Shown: piece by piece, positions 33,801-40,363 of the stretch
How the letters are laid out: each line of letters opens with the position of its first letter
How positions within the stretch are numbered: position 1 is the first letter of the stretch
Assembly: GCA_005799265.1 (NCBI GenBank)
Contig: SYHD01000162.1
Location: forward strand, 1-40,363
Source of the DNA: Planctomycetia bacterium
Lineage (GTDB): Bacteria > Planctomycetota > Planctomycetia > Gemmatales > Gemmataceae
DNA: 40,363 nt
Direction of reading: 5' to 3'
Notes under the pieces: model-generated
The model's input: only the letters and a program-made list of their open reading frames with translations
Told to the model about the DNA's origin: nothing
Databases searched by the model: none
Program-made: the position numbers and the translations under genes

Positions 33801-34212
33801 CGGCCGGCGCAGTATCTACATTCGCGTGACGTTGATGGAGCCGCCGAAGTTCCTGGAGGTTTTCAATTTCCCCGGCGGCAAGGTCTGCCAGGGCCGGCGC
33901 GACGTCGTCAACACCCCGGCACAGGCTCTGGCGCTGCTGAACGATCCGTTCGTGCATGGCCAGGCCGAAGTGTGGGCGAAGCGTCTGCTTGAACGCACGG
34001 ACGACTCGATCGTCGGCCGTCTCGACGCCATGTTCGCCACAGCCCTGAACCGGCCGCCGCGCGCCGACGAGCGGGAACGCTTTCAACGATTCGTGACCCG
34101 GATCGCGGAATTGCACGACGTGCCGCGCGACCGCGTGCTGAGCAGCCCGGCGATCTGGCGCGACGTGGGGCACGCGATTTTCAACTTGCAGGAGTTCATC
34201 GCCATTCCGTGA
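30814..34212 (+). CDS. PSCyt1/DUF1549/DUF1553 protein (PSD1 family), copy 2
   Basis: A 1132-residue protein starting at ATG 30814 behind GAGGAA. Signal peptide about 1-21; the PSCyt1 haem motif is CYECH (41-45); DUF1549 with HWMDVVRFTETHGNEW and a second CARCHDHKLDAIS; DUF1553 with NPLTARVMVNRIWHHLFG and GELPSHPELLDYLA. It is about 310 residues longer than copy 1. Part of the excess is a middle domain (about 530-700) that may be a carbohydrate-binding-like insert. The rest includes three translated palindromes (31725, 33232, 33461) that copy 1 lacks at the matching positions. Despite these the frame is open throughout. The DUF1501 partner at 35687 is separated by a leucine-rich-repeat gene. 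Confidence 0.9.
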   Translation: MRNQNLVAALLFTLAAPAARAQDAGVEFFERKIRPILVAHCYECHAATATKVRGGLLLDSRAGIRKGGVNGPVLVPGDPDKSPLIQAVRHQGGTKMPKNKLPAALIADLEAWVKMGAPDPRDKGPTPIVAKSWDEIVRVRRQWWSWQPVKRPSVPTPKQVDWSAGAIDRFLLQAMETKGLTPAKDADPRTLMRRLSLVLTGLPPTEVAVEEFAKAWDTASAKRGETLENLVDRLLASPHFGERWARHWMDVVRFTETHGNEWNYEVHHAWRYRDYLIRAFNDDVPYDQFVREHLAGDLLRDPRFSLPSPPRGRGAGGEGATRFNESIIGTAFYRFGEVNHDDCLGLPSIGYDLVDNQIDTLSKAFQATTIACARCHDHKLDAISTRDYHGLLGILRSSRQVAHTIDAPEVNAQIMRKMRDTKDAIREELANAWLKEFDLTRVIDALNNVKDDKLPFENPLALWRKVAGRLKPNDKATFAPAWNAVAAEYRKERAERRKHDAQFTTLADFRTHVWPEWQRDGLGLRDDPSKSGDFTIASDGRVVAALLPAGAYTHAISEKLNGVLRSPVLSSQHKFISFHVLGERASAVRLVSNNCQLNYANYRYLTKSEPHWITLPIPANADSVRVYAELMTKFDNPKFPDQLGTLGGDKLNYRIPWEQASKDPRSHFGVTHVVLHDQPAPPKATLAHLDGLIDGPQSIDASGFASYCSQRLEKAVLAWRKNNATDDDISWLDSFLRCGVLSNRAVATPKLEKLTAAYRKLDAELALPRIVPGLADFGPGFEQPIFARGDCLKPGDKAPRRYVEVLLPSPPGRGAGGDGSGRLELANLIASPDNPLTARVMVNRIWHHLFGMGLVRTVDDFGHVGELPSHPELLDYLASEFTANGVRKPPGTSNAPGGLRPPFAESWSIKKLIRAIVLTRAFRLAHTPDAAMLEADPENRLLARYPARRMEAEAIRDALLSTSGRLDRTLFGPSISAYREKEYADRRLFQGPLDGNGRRSIYIRVTLMEPPKFLEVFNFPGGKVCQGRRDVVNTPAQALALLNDPFVHGQAEVWAKRLLERTDDSIVGRLDAMFATALNRPPRADERERFQRFVTRIAELHDVPRDRVLSSPAIWRDVGHAIFNLQEFIAIP
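31725..31770 (+). repeat. in-frame palindromic repeat inside PSD1 copy 2 (first)
   Basis: The same element as at 10402-10449, read in the same frame as SLPSPPRGRGAGGEG. It falls in a loop of DUF1549 between AGDLLRDPRF and TRFNESIIG; copy 1 has only a few residues at this place (AGDMLPKPTIPQKIATG). Confidence 0.88.
33232..33270 (+). repeat. in-frame palindromic repeat inside PSD1 copy 2 (second)
   Basis: Third copy of the element, somewhat shorter, read as LLPSPPGRGAGGDG. It precedes the DUF1553 core (LELANLIASPDNPLTAR), in the linker where copy 1 reads PKALPPLPKDVPNNRLGLAK. Confidence 0.85.
33461..33523 (+). repeat. different in-frame palindrome inside PSD1 copy 2
   Basis: Arms 33461-33485 and 33499-33523 are 25 bases long with one G-T position and a 13-base loop. 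The segment is translated as NGVRKPPGTSNAPGGLRPPF. Copy 1 reads EFAQQWNLKAL where this copy reads EFTAN, the insert, then WSIKKL, so about 21 codons were added. Confidence 0.88.
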
Positions 34213-34438
34213 TCGTGCCGTTGGCTTTGTCCTTGCGAAGCTAGCGATCTTGCCATGCTGGGCGTGATCCTGATTATGCAATACTCACGGCGGAAGTGAT
34301 TCGGCAAACCACTCAGGTTTCCGGTACAATAGCGGACAGAAGGGAGAATTTCATCGCCCTGCGCGATTAGTTTCGGACACCGAATGATCCATGCTTCGAT
34401 GTCAGCCTTCCATTCATCACTTTTTGATGGAGGACGCC

Positions 34439-35650
34439 ATGTTCACCTACATTCGATTGCCTTCGGGATTTTGGAAATGGACCCGTTGGACGCTGTTAGG
34501 CATCTCCGTGCTGGCGGCGGCGACGGTCGGTCTTTGCTATTTTCTCGAAAACTACGATCCGGACTATCCCTGGTCCGGCGCATTGGGGCGTTCGCTCAAA
34601 GCCAAGGGCGTTTGGCCAGGCAAATATCAACACGACGGCGACTGGTGGTACAGTGTCGTTATCCACCTCAACAATCCAAGACCTGCCGAGAACTTCACTC
34701 AAGACGAGATCGACGCGATCGCGGGCCTGAAGCGCATCAAGCACTTGCATATCACCGGCACATCGGCGCAGAGCATGGTCAATCTACTTGACACGATTCG
34801 GGAAACAGAAAGCACATCCTCGATCGTGATCTACCAGACCGCCCTTGACGATGCCTCTGTTGACGTTCTCAACAAGTTCACAACGCTCAACATGTTGAGC
34901 TTGCAATCCCAGCCCAGCATGGGCCGTGTCCTAGCACGCTTGGAGAACCCCGCGATTCGAAACTTGTCGGTGGGATCGTGGGACCTCGATGATGAGGCGT
35001 TCACTGGCTTGAATCCCCAGTTGCGCCTCGAAACCCTGAGCCTCTTCTGTCAGAACCTTACGGGAGAGCGATTTGACAAGGTTGCGGCGCTCAGAACGTT
35101 GAAGAAACTCAATCTGCGAGATTGCGCCATCGAGGGCGATGCGTTGGTGCATCTGAAGGATCATCCGCATCTTGAGTCGCTCTCGCTTTGCAATCTCCAG
35201 ATTTCCGGTCGGGATCTACGCGAGATCAAGTCGAACAAGATACTGAAGACGCTCTATCTGGAAGGGCGCTTCACGGCGAATTCCGCGCTCAAGGCGGTCG
35301 GCGACATGGAGAGTCTGGAAACTCTGATCCTGATGAGCCAACTGGGTACCGAAAAAGCACTCGTGCACCTGAAAGGCGCCAAGAGCCTCAAGGTGTTGCA
35401 TATCAATCTACCCGTCACGGAGGTCGGCATTCGACATCTGGCGGAAGTCCCGCGGCTTGAGGAATTCAAGGCTCACGTGCGCCTTACGAAACCGGTGATT
35501 CGCGAACTGACGCGGTTGAAGAATCTGAAGGTGCTTGATCCAGATTTAGGCCCGCCGTTCCCGGCGCCGGAATCTGAGCTTGGACAGGAGCTCCGTGCGG
35601 CGATCCCGCACCTTCGGGTTAATCGAATTCATTGGCGGGAGCCGTCCTAG
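34439..35650 (+). CDS. membrane-anchored leucine-rich-repeat protein
   Basis: A 403-residue protein starting at ATG 34439 behind GGAGG. One transmembrane segment (about 12-38, including WTRWTLLGISVLAAATVGLC) precedes a series of degenerate leucine-rich repeats (LETLSLFCQNL, LKKLNLRDCAIEG, LESLSLCNLQISG, LKTLYLEGRF, LETLILMSQL, LKVLHINLPV, LKVLDPDLG). Such repeats usually form a protein-binding solenoid. The gene separates PSD1 copy 2 from its DUF1501 partner. TACAAT (about 34325-34330) could be part of a promoter. Confidence 0.82.
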   Translation: MFTYIRLPSGFWKWTRWTLLGISVLAAATVGLCYFLENYDPDYPWSGALGRSLKAKGVWPGKYQHDGDWWYSVVIHLNNPRPAENFTQDEIDAIAGLKRIKHLHITGTSAQSMVNLLDTIRETESTSSIVIYQTALDDASVDVLNKFTTLNMLSLQSQPSMGRVLARLENPAIRNLSVGSWDLDDEAFTGLNPQLRLETLSLFCQNLTGERFDKVAALRTLKKLNLRDCAIEGDALVHLKDHPHLESLSLCNLQISGRDLREIKSNKILKTLYLEGRFTANSALKAVGDMESLETLILMSQLGTEKALVHLKGAKSLKVLHINLPVTEVGIRHLAEVPRLEEFKAHVRLTKPVIRELTRLKNLKVLDPDLGPPFPAPESELGQELRAAIPHLRVNRIHWREPS

Positions 35651-35686
35651 AAATTTCGACCGACGCAGCAACACGGCGAGGAATTC

Positions 35687-37105
35687 ATGAACGCAACCGA
35701 CGACAAGACGATCTGTCCGGGATATACTCCCAGCCCGTTCTCGCGCCGCGACATGCTGCGATCCTCCGCGCTCGGCTTCGGGTCGCTGGCGCTGTCCAGC
35801 ATGTTGGCGGATTCCTTCGCCAACGCTTCAGGCTCTGTGACGCATCACCGCGCCCGAGCCAAGAACGTTATTTTCTGTTTCATGGACGGCGGTGTCTCGC
35901 ATGTCGATTCGTTTGATCCGAAGCTCGAACTCGACCGACGCGACAATCAGCTCTTCACCGACTCGCGCAATCCGACCGCGATGGGCAATCGCCGCTGGCT
36001 CAAAAGCCCGTGGACGTTTCGGCGCCGCGGGCAATCGGGGTTGCCCATCAGCGATCTGTTTCCGCACATCGCGTCGTGCGCCGACGATCTCGCCGTTATC
36101 CGCTCGATGAAGGCCGACTTGCCGTTGCACTCGACTGGCGTGCTGTTCCTGCACACCGGGTTGAACAACGCAGGACGGCCGAGCCTCGGCTCGTGGGTCA
36201 ACTATGGCCTCGGCAGCGAGAACCGCAACCTGCCTGGCTTCGTCGTCTTGAGCTTCGGCGTCGTGCCGTGCGGCGGCATGGAGAACTACTCCAGCGGCTT
36301 TCTGCCGGCCAATCATCAGGCGACCTTGTTTCACGCGGAGGGGGCGCCGATCGACAACCTTCGGCCCCCGCTTCCTAACGGGCGCGGCTCGGCGCAGACT
36401 TCGATGCTCGATCTGCTGCGCGGGCAGGACGCCGACTTCGCACGCTCCACGGGCATGGAGTCCACGATCCGCAACTACGAACTCGCCTATCGCATGCAAT
36501 CGCTCGTTCCCGACGTGCTCGACCTGGCGCGCGAATCGCAAGCGACGCAGCGGCTCTACGGCATCGACTCCAGCATCGCGAGCAAACGCCTCTACGGCAT
36601 CCAGTGTCTAAGGGCACGCCGGCTCGTCGAATCGGGCGTGCGCTTCGTCGAGATCACCTGCCCGCCCGGCGCCTCCAACGGCACCTGGGACCAGCACGGC
36701 GACCTCAAGCGCGGCCACGAGAAGAACGCCCTCGACACCGATCAAGCCATCGCGGGCCTCATCAAGGACTTAAAATCGCGCGGCCTGCTCGACGAAACGC
36801 TGATCCTCTGGGCCGGCGAGTTTGGCCGCACGCCGCACTCCGCGGGAAGAGACGGCCGCGATCATCATCCGGAGGGTTTCTCGATTTGGATGGCGGGCGG
36901 CGGCGTCAAGGGCGGCACGGTCTACGGCGCGACCGACGACTTCGGCATGCACGCCGTCGAGCCCGTCGTCACGATGCACGATCTGCACGCGACGATCTTG
37001 CACCTCCTGGGGTTGGATCACGAACGCTTGACCTATCGTTTCGGCGGGCGTGACTTTCGACTCACCGATGTGCATGGCAATGTGGTTCACGACATTTTGG
37101 CATGA
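35687..37105 (+). CDS. DUF1501 family protein, Tat-exported (copy 3)
   Basis: A 472-residue protein. The leader FSRRDMLRSSALGFGSLALS carries the twin-arginine motif. Core motifs: VIFCFMDGGVSHVDSFDPK, LHTGLNNAGRPSLGSWVNYG, ETLILWAGEFGRTPHSAG, GRDHHPEGFSIWMAGGGVKG, and MHDLHATILHLLGLDHERL. The leader sequence GAGGAATTC before ATG 35687 matches that of PSD1 copy 2 (30814), as if the two were once adjacent. Residues PPLPNGRGSAQ (about 226-236) are low-complexity and may be another inserted repeat. Confidence 0.92.
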   Translation: MNATDDKTICPGYTPSPFSRRDMLRSSALGFGSLALSSMLADSFANASGSVTHHRARAKNVIFCFMDGGVSHVDSFDPKLELDRRDNQLFTDSRNPTAMGNRRWLKSPWTFRRRGQSGLPISDLFPHIASCADDLAVIRSMKADLPLHSTGVLFLHTGLNNAGRPSLGSWVNYGLGSENRNLPGFVVLSFGVVPCGGMENYSSGFLPANHQATLFHAEGAPIDNLRPPLPNGRGSAQTSMLDLLRGQDADFARSTGMESTIRNYELAYRMQSLVPDVLDLARESQATQRLYGIDSSIASKRLYGIQCLRARRLVESGVRFVEITCPPGASNGTWDQHGDLKRGHEKNALDTDQAIAGLIKDLKSRGLLDETLILWAGEFGRTPHSAGRDGRDHHPEGFSIWMAGGGVKGGTVYGATDDFGMHAVEPVVTMHDLHATILHLLGLDHERLTYRFGGRDFRLTDVHGNVVHDILA

Positions 37106-37130
37106 CCGAGCAACCTGCGTGGGGCAAAAC

Positions 37131-38006
37131 ATGTTGAAAAATTTCTGCATCGCTCTGGCCTTTTTCGCCTTCCTCCAAATTGCGCCGGCGCAGGAGCCGG
37201 TCCAAAAGAAGGTGCTCATCATCGGCATCGACGGCTGCCGGCCCGACGCGCTCTTGAAGGCGAAGGCGCCGCACCTGCACGGCCTTATCAAGAACGGCGC
37301 TTTCAGCGACAAAGCCCAGACCGGCGACATGACCGCCAGCGGCAGCGGCTGGGGAAGTCTGCTGACGGGAGTTTGGCGCGAGAAGCACGGCGTCAAGGGA
37401 AACGACTTCAAGCTCTCCAATTTCGACAAGTTCCCCCACGTCCTGGCACGCATCAAGAAGGCCAAGCCGGAGAGCTTCGTCGCGTCGGTCGTCCACTGGG
37501 ATCCGATTCAGAAACTGATCGTGCGCAAGGCGGACATCACCGTCGCACACAAGACCGATCCCGAAGTCGCCAAGGTCGCGTGTCAAATTCTGGCCGAGAA
37601 GAATCCGGACTTGCTGTTCGTGCATCTTGACGACGTCGACGGCGCCGGGCACAAATTCGGCTTCGATCCCAAATTGCCGCGCTATCTGGACGCCATCGAA
37701 AAAGCGGACGCATACGTCGGCGCCATGCTCAAAGCCGTCGAAGGGCGAAAGACGTATGCGCAGGAGGATTGGCTCATTGTGGTCTCGACCGATCACGGCG
37801 GCACGGAAAAATCGCACGGCAAGAACATCCCCGAGCATCGCACGATCTTCCTCATCGTCAGCGGCAAGTCGGCAGCGCGCGGCGCCATCGAGCCAGCGCC
37901 CGGGATCGTGGACATTGTGCCGACCGTGCTGCAACATCTCGGCATTCCCGTCGATCCGCAGTGGAACCTCGACGGCAAGGCGGTCGGGCTGAAAGCCTCG
38001 GAGTGA
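37131..38006 (+). CDS. AlkP-superfamily phosphodiesterase/phosphatase
   Basis: A 291-residue exported enzyme starting at ATG 37131 behind GGGG, with a signal peptide of about 20 residues. Metal and active-site motifs of the type I phosphodiesterase/nucleotide pyrophosphatase group: IGIDGCRPDAL (Asp34), MTASGSGWGSLLTG with the nucleophile Ser or Thr (68-76), LDDVDGAGH (Asp170, His174) and VSTDHGGTEKSHG (Asp221, His222). The nucleophile motif differs from the usual T-x-P-x-x-T form. The final 113 bases are duplicated at 39659-39771. It follows the DUF1501 gene by 25 bases and may share its transcript. Confidence 0.87.
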   Translation: MLKNFCIALAFFAFLQIAPAQEPVQKKVLIIGIDGCRPDALLKAKAPHLHGLIKNGAFSDKAQTGDMTASGSGWGSLLTGVWREKHGVKGNDFKLSNFDKFPHVLARIKKAKPESFVASVVHWDPIQKLIVRKADITVAHKTDPEVAKVACQILAEKNPDLLFVHLDDVDGAGHKFGFDPKLPRYLDAIEKADAYVGAMLKAVEGRKTYAQEDWLIVVSTDHGGTEKSHGKNIPEHRTIFLIVSGKSAARGAIEPAPGIVDIVPTVLQHLGIPVDPQWNLDGKAVGLKASE

Positions 38007-38060
38007 TTAACAGTTGATCCACATATCCACCGGACTTGCGCATTTTTTCCAAAAATTCAC

Positions 38061-38090
38061 TTGCAAATTGGGTGGAACCTGTCGTACATT
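38061..38090 (+). promoter_or_regulatory. candidate promoter for DUF1559 copy 2
   Basis: TTGCAA (38061-38066), 18 bases, then TACATT (38085-38090), in an AT-rich stretch. The -35-like box is identical to that of copy 1 (5880), while the -10-like box is poorer. Confidence 0.35.
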
Positions 38091-38180
38091 TAATGGCGAA
38101 TTTTTAATTTTCTGTTGGGCGAAGGTAAGAGGAGAATTTCCCCGTCGTTTTTTCTTTCCTTTTTTTTTAGGAGATCGCTC

Positions 38181-38963
38181 ATGAGCCCTAAAGTCCTGAA
38201 GGGTCGCCAGGCGTTTACGCTGATCGAATTGCTGGTGGTTATCGCCATCATCGCCGTTCTCATCGCTTTGCTTGTGCCTGCGGTTCAGAAAGTGCGTGAA
38301 GCGGCAGCGCGCACGCAAGCCTCCAACAACCTGAAAAACATCGGCCTCGCTTTCCACAGCTATCACGACGTCGTCCTTTGCCTCCCGTGGCAAGGAGCCG
38401 TCGCCCCAGCTAGCGCAAACCCAGAAAACGGCGGTTGGGGATACCAGATCTCGCCATATATCGATCAACAAACTGTTTTCCTAAACTCAAATACCACCGC
38501 CCCAGCCGTAGCGGTTGCTGCCTTTTTGTGCCCTGCACGCGGCCGCCTTGGTGTGGTTGGTGGTGTAGGTTATAATACCGATTTTGCCTACAACTGTGGG
38601 CTCCAGGCTGTTGGAACCAACATTAGCGCAACCCCCGGTACCATCAACCCCAGAACAGTCTTGACCGACATTCGGGACGGCACTTCCAACACACTTTTTG
38701 TCGGCTACAGAAACATTCAAACCAGTGCCTATGGTACCATTACTGGCAATTATTCTCATGGCACCACAGCAGTGGTGAGCATCAACAGCCACGCCAGAGA
38801 CAGCACTGTGGCCACCAACGGATGGGGTTCTCCCTTCGACGTTTCGATGCAATGCATGGGTGATGCAACGGTTCGTTCTTTCTCGTACAACTATACGGGC
38901 GCCGGTCCTGGCTTGAACAACTTGATGACCAAACATGGTTCTGATTCCGTGAATCTGCCGTGA
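38181..38963 (+). CDS. DUF1559 family pseudopilin-like protein (copy 2)
   Basis: A 260-residue paralogue of 6014-6784. The pseudopilin leader ([10 protein letters not shown], then [20 protein letters not shown] and [14 protein letters not shown]) is nearly the same, while the rest is more divergent. DUF1559 motifs: [23 protein letters not shown] and [13 protein letters not shown] 38181 is preceded by AGGAG. The flanks are also homologous to those of copy 1: AT-rich leader, terminator, and hinT tail. It lies between the intact AlkP gene and the duplicated AlkP 3' end. Confidence 0.9.
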   Translation: MSPKVLKGRQAFTLIELLVVIAIIAVLIALLVPAVQKVREAAARTQASNNLKNIGLAFHSYHDVVLCLPWQGAVAPASANPENGGWGYQISPYIDQQTVFLNSNTTAPAVAVAAFLCPARGRLGVVGGVGYNTDFAYNCGLQAVGTNISATPGTINPRTVLTDIRDGTSNTLFVGYRNIQTSAYGTITGNYSHGTTAVVSINSHARDSTVATNGWGSPFDVSMQCMGDATVRSFSYNYTGAGPGLNNLMTKHGSDSVNLP

Positions 38964-38989
38964 TGGTTGCTGATTAGCTTGATGTCCTC

Positions 38990-39023
38990 AGGGCAGCATT
39001 CTCCACCGAGTGCTGTCCTTTTT
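38990..39023 (+). terminator. rho-independent terminator after DUF1559 copy 2
   Basis: Arms 38990-39000 and 39009-39019 pair with two G-T positions, followed by a T-run. It is the homologue of the terminator at 6812-6846. Confidence 0.8.
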
Positions 39024-39054
39024 CATTTTCTGTGTGTCTTGAACAATGCCGTAT

Positions 39055-39345
39055 TTATCCCGGCGGACAGGCAAAACGACGTCCGCCAAGTAAATGGAAA
39101 TGCAAGTGCGGCACGACCTGCCCGCCGCCGTCCTTACAGTTGATGACGATGCGACACCCGTCCTCCAACTGCAGATGTTGCGCCAGTTTGACCGCAATCA
39201 CATGCAGATGCCCGATGAGTTCGCTATCCGCAGCCGTGATGCCGGCATGCGTCGAAATGACTTTGATGAGCACATGGGTCGGCACCTGCGGCTTGATGTC
39301 GCGGATCGGTAGGCAGAGTTCGTCCTCATATCGGCTGGTAGGCGT
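39055..39345 (-). pseudogene. 5'-truncated hinT (HIT family)
   Basis: On the minus strand the frame encodes RYEDELCLPIRDIKPQVPTH, VLIKVISTHAGITAADSELI, then DGCRIVINCKDGGGQVVPHL and HFHLLGGRRFACPPG, stopping at 39055. The HIT triad HLHFH and the LGGRR tail are clear, but the N-terminal quarter with the CIFC metal site is missing, and WPPG has become CPPG. Upstream, 39346 onward, an ISKra4 fragment begins. It is convergent to DUF1559 copy 2, as is the hinT tail at 6878. Confidence 0.8.
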
Positions 39346-39369
39346 CTTTATTGTTGGTAGAGCGCCTGT

Positions 39370-39658
39370 TCACTCGTTAATTTTTCGCCGCCAGAACAGG
39401 TGCCACTGGGAGCGTTCGCTTTTGTAGAGGGGCCCGCATGTGGCACACGTTGTCCGTGCCCGGTTCACGCCAACGCATGCCGGCCAACCTGAGGCGTTGC
39501 GCCACCACCGTTTTGCACGCCGACTCCACCGAACCCGAACCGATCAGCCAGCCCTTGGCCAAGTAGGTCGGGTAATCCATGCGCTCCACATGATTGCGGA
39601 GATAGCCGAGCACCTCGGCATGCTTGGCACGCAACGCGGGCCGACGTTCCGGCAACGG
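39370..39658 (-). pseudogene. 3' fragment of an ISKra4-family transposase, frameshifted
   Basis: The minus-strand reading from about 39658 gives RRPALRAKHAEVLGYLRNHV and then ERMDYPTYLAKGWLIGSGSV, ESACKTVVAQRLRLAGMRW, the C-terminal signature of ISKra4 transposases (IGSGSVES, GMRW). Near 39422-39430 the frame shifts: the natural ending SERSQWHLFWRRKINE, stopping at 39370, is in another frame. The 5' part of the gene is absent, being replaced at about 39659 by the duplicated AlkP 3' end. Confidence 0.8.
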
Positions 39659-39771
39659 CAGCGCCCGGGATCGTGGACGTTGTGCCGACCGTGCTGCAAC
39701 ATCTCGGCATTCCCGTCGATCCGCAGTGGAACCTCGACGGCAAGGCGGTCGGGCTGAAGGCGTCGGAATGA
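39659..39771 (+). pseudogene. duplicated 3' end of the AlkP-superfamily gene
   Basis: 113 bases match 37894-38006 with four differences; homology continues past the stop to about 39800 (compare to about 38035). It encodes PGIVDVVPTVLQHLGIPVDP and the natural end, but has no upstream part. It is directly followed by the PPK2 gene. Confidence 0.88.
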
Positions 39772-39880
39772 TCAACGATTGATCCCCATATCCGCTCGGC
39801 TCGCCCAAAAATGATTGGCCATCCGCTTGGCGAGAAGGTAAGTTGTCACCAAGCGAGTAGCTGTCAAGAAGGAGAACAAC

Positions 39881-40363
39881 GTGGGCAAGAAAGATCGCAA
39901 GAAAGAGGGTGAGATCGACAGCGCGAACAACGAATCGGGCCGAAAGAAGCTGAAACGCCAGAAGTACGAGGAGAAGCTGGAAGAGCTGCACCTGGAGTTG
40001 GTCAAGATGCAGTACTGGCTCAAGGCGACCGGTAAGAAGCTGGTTGTCCTCTTCGAAGGGCGGGACGCGGCCGGCAAGGGGGGAGCGATCAAGTGCATCT
40101 CCGCGCCGTTCAATCCGCGCGGCAGCCAGATTGTTGCGCTCGGCACGCCGACCGCGACGGAGAAATCGCAGTGGTACTTCCAGCGTTACGTCGCGCACCT
40201 GCCCGCTGCCGGCGAGATCGTGCTGTTTGATCGGAGCTGGTACAACCGGGCGGGCATCGAGCGCGTCATGGGTTTCTGCACGACGGAGGAGTATACGGAG
40301 TTTCTACGCTCGTGCCCGGAATTCGAACGCATGCTCATTCGCTCCGGTCTCACGCTGCTGAAA
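39881..40363 (+). CDS. ppk2: polyphosphate kinase 2 (PPK2), 5' part
   Basis: 161 codons are visible and the gene continues past the right edge. It starts at GTG 39881 with AAGGAG (39869-39874) six bases upstream. PPK2 enzymes transfer phosphate between polyphosphate and nucleotides. The motifs are textbook: Walker A GRDAAGKGG (60-68), WYFQRYVAHLPAAGEIVLFD, and the Walker B/lid segment DRSWYNRAG. The N-terminal 25 residues are Lys- and Glu-rich and variable. The segment between Walker A and B fits the single-domain class I enzymes. Its upstream region contains the duplicated AlkP end. Confidence 0.93.
   Translation, partial: MGKKDRKKEGEIDSANNESGRKKLKRQKYEEKLEELHLELVKMQYWLKATGKKLVVLFEGRDAAGKGGAIKCISAPFNPRGSQIVALGTPTATEKSQWYFQRYVAHLPAAGEIVLFDRSWYNRAGIERVMGFCTTEEYTEFLRSCPEFERMLIRSGLTLLK

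Noticed and set aside
39659-39771. The duplicated AlkP end as a small functional gene
   Set aside because: It has no start codon context or ribosome binding site and corresponds only to the C-terminal strand-helix of the parent enzyme.
1-40363. CRISPR array, tRNA or rRNA genes
   Set aside because: I looked for regularly spaced direct repeats and for cloverleaf or conserved rRNA segments and saw none. The repeats present are palindromes and gene-end duplications.

Overview
The window is a GC-rich stretch of about 40 kb that looks like a planctomycete chromosome (class Planctomycetia; possibly a Gemmata-like lineage, which I cannot settle from sequence alone). The evidence is the co-occurrence of three DUF1501 'sulfatase-like' proteins with Tat-type leaders, two giant PSCyt1/DUF1549/DUF1553 cytochrome-domain proteins, two DUF1559 pseudopilin-like proteins, a Cys-rich YTV-repeat cell-wall protein, and many GC-rich palindromes at gene ends and inside genes. 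I see no tRNA, rRNA or CRISPR array.

Layout. 1-5649 holds a putative lipoprotein, an M20 peptidase, signal peptidase II (lspA) coupled to an M48 (Ste24-type) membrane protease, and a convergent subtilisin-like lipoprotein. 5650-7112 holds an AT-rich promoter region, a DUF1559 gene with its terminator, and the last codons of a hinT gene. 7113-13547 holds a Gfo/Idh/MocA oxidoreductase, a secreted protein of unknown function, an RlmI-type rRNA methyltransferase and the YTV protein. 14093-19912 is a mix of housekeeping and unknown genes: zinc-ribbon protein, GT2 glycosyltransferase, HNH nuclease with a small coiled-coil partner, DHH phosphoesterase, SPFH protein with a ribbon-helix-helix protein, and a DUF900 lipoprotein. 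20069-24827 is a PSD1/DUF1501 pair split by a two-gene nucleotidyltransferase module. 24843-27907 holds small unknown genes and a tightly overlapping operon (DUF1653-cupin, DUF2293, AlkD-like). 28027-28400 is a graveyard of two insertion-sequence families. 28622-37105 holds a DUF1501 gene, a VOC protein and a second PSD1/DUF1501 pair split by a leucine-rich-repeat gene. 37131-40363 holds an AlkP-superfamily gene, a second DUF1559 cassette, decayed hinT and ISKra4 pieces, a duplicated AlkP gene end, and the start of a PPK2 polyphosphate kinase that runs off the window.

Two patterns stand out. (1) One family of GC-rich palindrome is inserted in frame into coding sequence at three places, always read in the same frame (LPSPP ... 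GRGAGGEG), with other palindromes also translated; this resembles the Rickettsia palindromic element phenomenon. (2) Two unrelated cassettes (the nucleotidyltransferase pair and the DUF1559 block) are each flanked by an intact gene 3' end on the left and a near-identical duplicated copy of that 3' end on the right, as if inserted at a gene end that was duplicated in the process. The two DUF1559 genes also share promoter, terminator and a convergent hinT tail, showing that the duplicated unit was larger than the gene.
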